A stretch of 24,644 bases of DNA from a virus. Of this stretch, positions 22,436-24,644 are shown in pieces (positions within the stretch are counted from its first letter, which is position 1; each line of letters opens with the position of its first letter). The notes under the pieces were generated by a model. It was not told the origin of the DNA. It saw only the letters and a program-made list of their open reading frames with translations, and did no database searches. Where the stretch lies: the IMG/VR virus record IMGVR_UViG_3300008120_000289, positions 1 to 24,644 of that record. One strand, given 5' to 3'. The position numbers were made by a program, and so were the translations under genes.

Positions 22436-24644
22436 TAACTACAGTAGATTTGGAAGTTTATACCCATATTTAATTTAAAATTAACACCCACTTCGGATAC
22501 TGAACATATTTGGTTAAAAACAACAACTTTGTCGTCATCTGTTAAATAGTAATCATATCCAAAATTTATTAAAGTATCTAGTCCGGTCACGACCGCATTT
22601 AACCAAGTTTCATCAGTAGGTACACTTAAATTTGGGTCCGTGTAACCATAACCTGTAAAAAATGATTGTTGGTAAACTACTACATTATCTATTCTTATAT
22701 CAACAAACCAATTAGAAACTACGGAGTCTAAAACACAATTATTAATATCGATTGAATTTTCTGTCAAATACGTATTTAATAGTGTTCCTAAAACAACTCC
22801 AAAATTTTGAGCGTAAAAACTTCTAAATGTTGATGTGTCAACTGATGGGTATAAGTCACACTCAACAGATTCTAAAGGACAATCGTAAGTAAATATATTT
22901 GTTGTTAAACTACATGACCTACATGGTAAAGGTATTAATTGACATCCTCTTTGTCTTCTCCATACAAATTTTTGTCTATGGAAAATTGAATTCTCGTATC
23001 TAACTCCTGTATTCCATAAAGTTGTTGCAGGAACCATTTGCTCGATAAGTCTAACCCAATAATCCCCTAATCCGTTAACATAATCAATCATTGTTTGATA
23101 TGTAAAGTTATTATTTGGTATGTTTATATTTTCTTCTGATTGTAAGTATTTCCAATAAATTGACTGTAAGGTAGGATATCCTCCTGTTTTTCCGTCAGTA
23201 ATAAATTGTCTATTTCTTACATTGACCGTATTTTTCCAAAAAGTTTGGGCAAATTCGAAAAATGTTTTTCTTCTTGGTTGTGGATTTATTTCAGTCCAAT
23301 CTATTCCACCTCTTTGTGGATATGGTGTATTTGGGTTTGGGTTACAATAAGTCGGTTGTACCCAATTAAGTCCTTGATTAGGTATTGGATAATTATATTG
23401 TCTTGACATTTCCCAAACGTCATATGCTAAACCTTGACCAGGGTTTAAAAACACATCAACATTTTTAACATTTAAAACTAATCTGTCATCAGAAACATTA
23501 TATCTTGCGGTAAAAGAACTATCTAAATTACTTCTCAAACCAACTTCATTATTAGTCCAACTTTTATTATTATCAATTTGTCTTGTTAAATTATAACCAA
23601 GACTCATATATGGAAATTTTCTAAATCTTTGTAAATAAATTTCACCATAACTATAAGGAACTAAACTAGTTTGATAATTTGGATTTGAACCTATAAAGAC
23701 GCTATCGGTTAAATTAACTTCTTCAGGGGCTCTATGTTGTGGTGTTTGCTCAAACCAACCGCTACCAATTTGGAAAAAATAATCCTCAGTATCGGGAGGA
23801 GTTGTAGGGTAACCAAATTCATCGACAGGATATTCGTCTAACCTAACGTTGGAATCTTCAATTATTGTTGATGTAGTAAATCCTGTGTAACTAACTCCTT
23901 GTATAGAAAATATATTTGTTGGTTCTAAAACTGCAATATCATCAACATATGTGCCTCCAGATATCTTAGCAAATTGAGTATTAAATTGACTTAAATTTAT
24001 TTTTTGGTCAGCAATATAAACATATTCATTAAAATCAACTAATGCGTCAGGTGCCCCAATTAATCTTAATAATATTTCAATGGATTTTCTAGTTCCTTTT
24101 GATTTAAAAAGATATGCCGAATTTAATATTAAATTTCTATAATATTGGTAATTTAATTCATCAGGAGTTTGAACAGTGGAAAGTCCTTGATATTGTGGTT
24201 TTTCTATATTTTTTTCACCAAATACTGATGACAAAAAATTGTCGTTAGTTATTGGTGAAATGTTAGTTGTCCATCCTAATGTTTGAGCAAGATTTTTAAG
24301 TAGTTGTGAAGGTATATCATTTCCAATGTTATAATGTACCGATGTCATAAATGATAACGCGGTAATAAACTTCTGAGTTTCATCAAAACTTCTACCATAG
24401 ATTTGTAGTGCTTTCTCCATCTTTTGGCCAATTGTATCGAATTCTTTAAAAGAACCGGTAACTAAAAATCTTGAAATTAAATTTGTTTTAAATTCATCAA
24501 ATGAATCTCCTATATCATTTAATTTTTCCAAATAAGTTGTGAATTGTGTCGTTAAGATATCTAAATTCCACAAATCATAAACAGGCCAAGTAATTACCTC
24601 TTTTGAAACATAGTACGTTCCATCATCAGTTTGTTTTGGGACAT
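22435..24644 (-). CDS. Baseplate/tail protein with P2 gpI-like segment, 5' end beyond the right edge
   Basis: The frame is open to the right edge: codons before the internal TTG at 24573 read DDGTYYVSKEVITWPVYD, so the N-terminus is outside the window and 736 residues are visible. A segment at about 24010-24155 reads YRNLILNSAYLFKSKGTRKS followed by IEILLRLIGAPDALVDF. That matches the R-x-L-I...KGT-x-x-x-I...L-x-x-LG pattern of P2 gpI-type tail/baseplate proteins. The middle has many Trp and Tyr residues, typical of a structural protein (IDWTEINPQPRRKTFFEFAQ). The last 105 residues are a domain also present in the SprB-repeat protein encoded next. No membrane segment is seen. It is probably a baseplate wedge or tail protein to which the adhesins attach (inference). 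Confidence 0.75.
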   Translation of the reverse strand, partial: VPKQTDDGTYYVSKEVITWPVYDLWNLDILTTQFTTYLEKLNDIGDSFDEFKTNLISRFLVTGSFKEFDTIGQKMEKALQIYGRSFDETQKFITALSFMTSVHYNIGNDIPSQLLKNLAQTLGWTTNISPITNDNFLSSVFGEKNIEKPQYQGLSTVQTPDELNYQYYRNLILNSAYLFKSKGTRKSIEILLRLIGAPDALVDFNEYVYIADQKINLSQFNTQFAKISGGTYVDDIAVLEPTNIFSIQGVSYTGFTTSTIIEDSNVRLDEYPVDEFGYPTTPPDTEDYFFQIGSGWFEQTPQHRAPEEVNLTDSVFIGSNPNYQTSLVPYSYGEIYLQRFRKFPYMSLGYNLTRQIDNNKSWTNNEVGLRSNLDSSFTARYNVSDDRLVLNVKNVDVFLNPGQGLAYDVWEMSRQYNYPIPNQGLNWVQPTYCNPNPNTPYPQRGGIDWTEINPQPRRKTFFEFAQTFWKNTVNVRNRQFITDGKTGGYPTLQSIYWKYLQSEENINIPNNNFTYQTMIDYVNGLGDYWVRLIEQMVPATTLWNTGVRYENSIFHRQKFVWRRQRGCQLIPLPCRSCSLTTNIFTYDCPLESVECDLYPSVDTSTFRSFYAQNFGVVLGTLLNTYLTENSIDINNCVLDSVVSNWFVDIRIDNVVVYQQSFFTGYGYTDPNLSVPTDETWLNAVVTGLDTLINFGYDYYLTDDDKVVVFNQICSVSEVGVNFKLNMGINFQIYCS
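22440..22755 (-). repeat. Copy B of the shared virion domain
   Basis: This is the C-terminal 105 residues of the baseplate-like protein, related to copy A at 20290-20605. The two copies sit at the end of one gene and in the middle of the next. Confidence 0.7.

Noticed and set aside
24574-24644. Start of the baseplate-like gene at the TTG at 24573
   Set aside because: The frame stays open to the window edge with coding-like residues before the TTG, so that codon is an internal Leu.

Overview
The window is AT-rich, almost fully coding DNA with short intergenic gaps and many overlapping stop/start pairs. It looks like part of a large tailed phage (probably a myovirus with a T4-like recombination and replication set) that infects a member of the Bacteroidetes. 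Two signs support this. The recombination and replication genes (gp47/SbcD-like, gp46/SbcC-Rad50-like, primase, PD-(D/E)XK nuclease, RuvC-like resolvase) sit beside very long tail or fibre genes. The virion proteins also carry SprB-type repeats, known from Bacteroidetes surface adhesins, and candidate promoters resemble the Bacteroidetes TAnnTTTG -7 box. No lysogeny module, tRNA, insertion sequence or CRISPR array was seen.

Layout. Left part (1-7956, all minus strand, transcribed right to left): primase, RecB/Cas4-like nuclease, a small zinc-ribbon protein, two unknown proteins, gp47-like nuclease, a coiled-coil repeat protein, a small CxxC membrane protein, a small basic protein, gp46-like ATPase with an unusual N-terminal extension, and an unknown gene running off the left edge. 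Middle (7957-9596): a plus-strand island of a 72-aa protein and a Thr-Pro-rich adhesin-like gene interrupted in frame by one amber codon. A hairpin terminator separates it from the convergent RuvC-like gene. Right part (9617-24644, minus strand except one 57-aa plus gene at 16340-16513): RuvC-like resolvase, three large modular tail/fibre proteins, a GT-A-type glycosyltransferase, a small paralog of the 72-aa protein, a SprB-repeat protein and a P2 gpI-like baseplate protein running off the right edge.

How the genes fit together. The left cluster reads as a recombination-dependent replication and DNA-processing operon. The right cluster reads as a host-recognition apparatus built from shuffled modules: SprB-like repeats, TP-rich linkers, poly-Thr linkers, a YadA-like beta-roll with SHSEG repeats, and a domain shared between two neighbouring proteins. 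Related modules occur on both strands, which suggests recombination or inversion between fibre cassettes. The main points for follow-up are the in-frame amber at 9021-9023, the inverted paralogous cassettes, the split tail-collar-like protein, and a glycosyltransferase embedded among Thr/Pro-rich fibre genes. All functional statements come from motif reading by eye; no database search was run.
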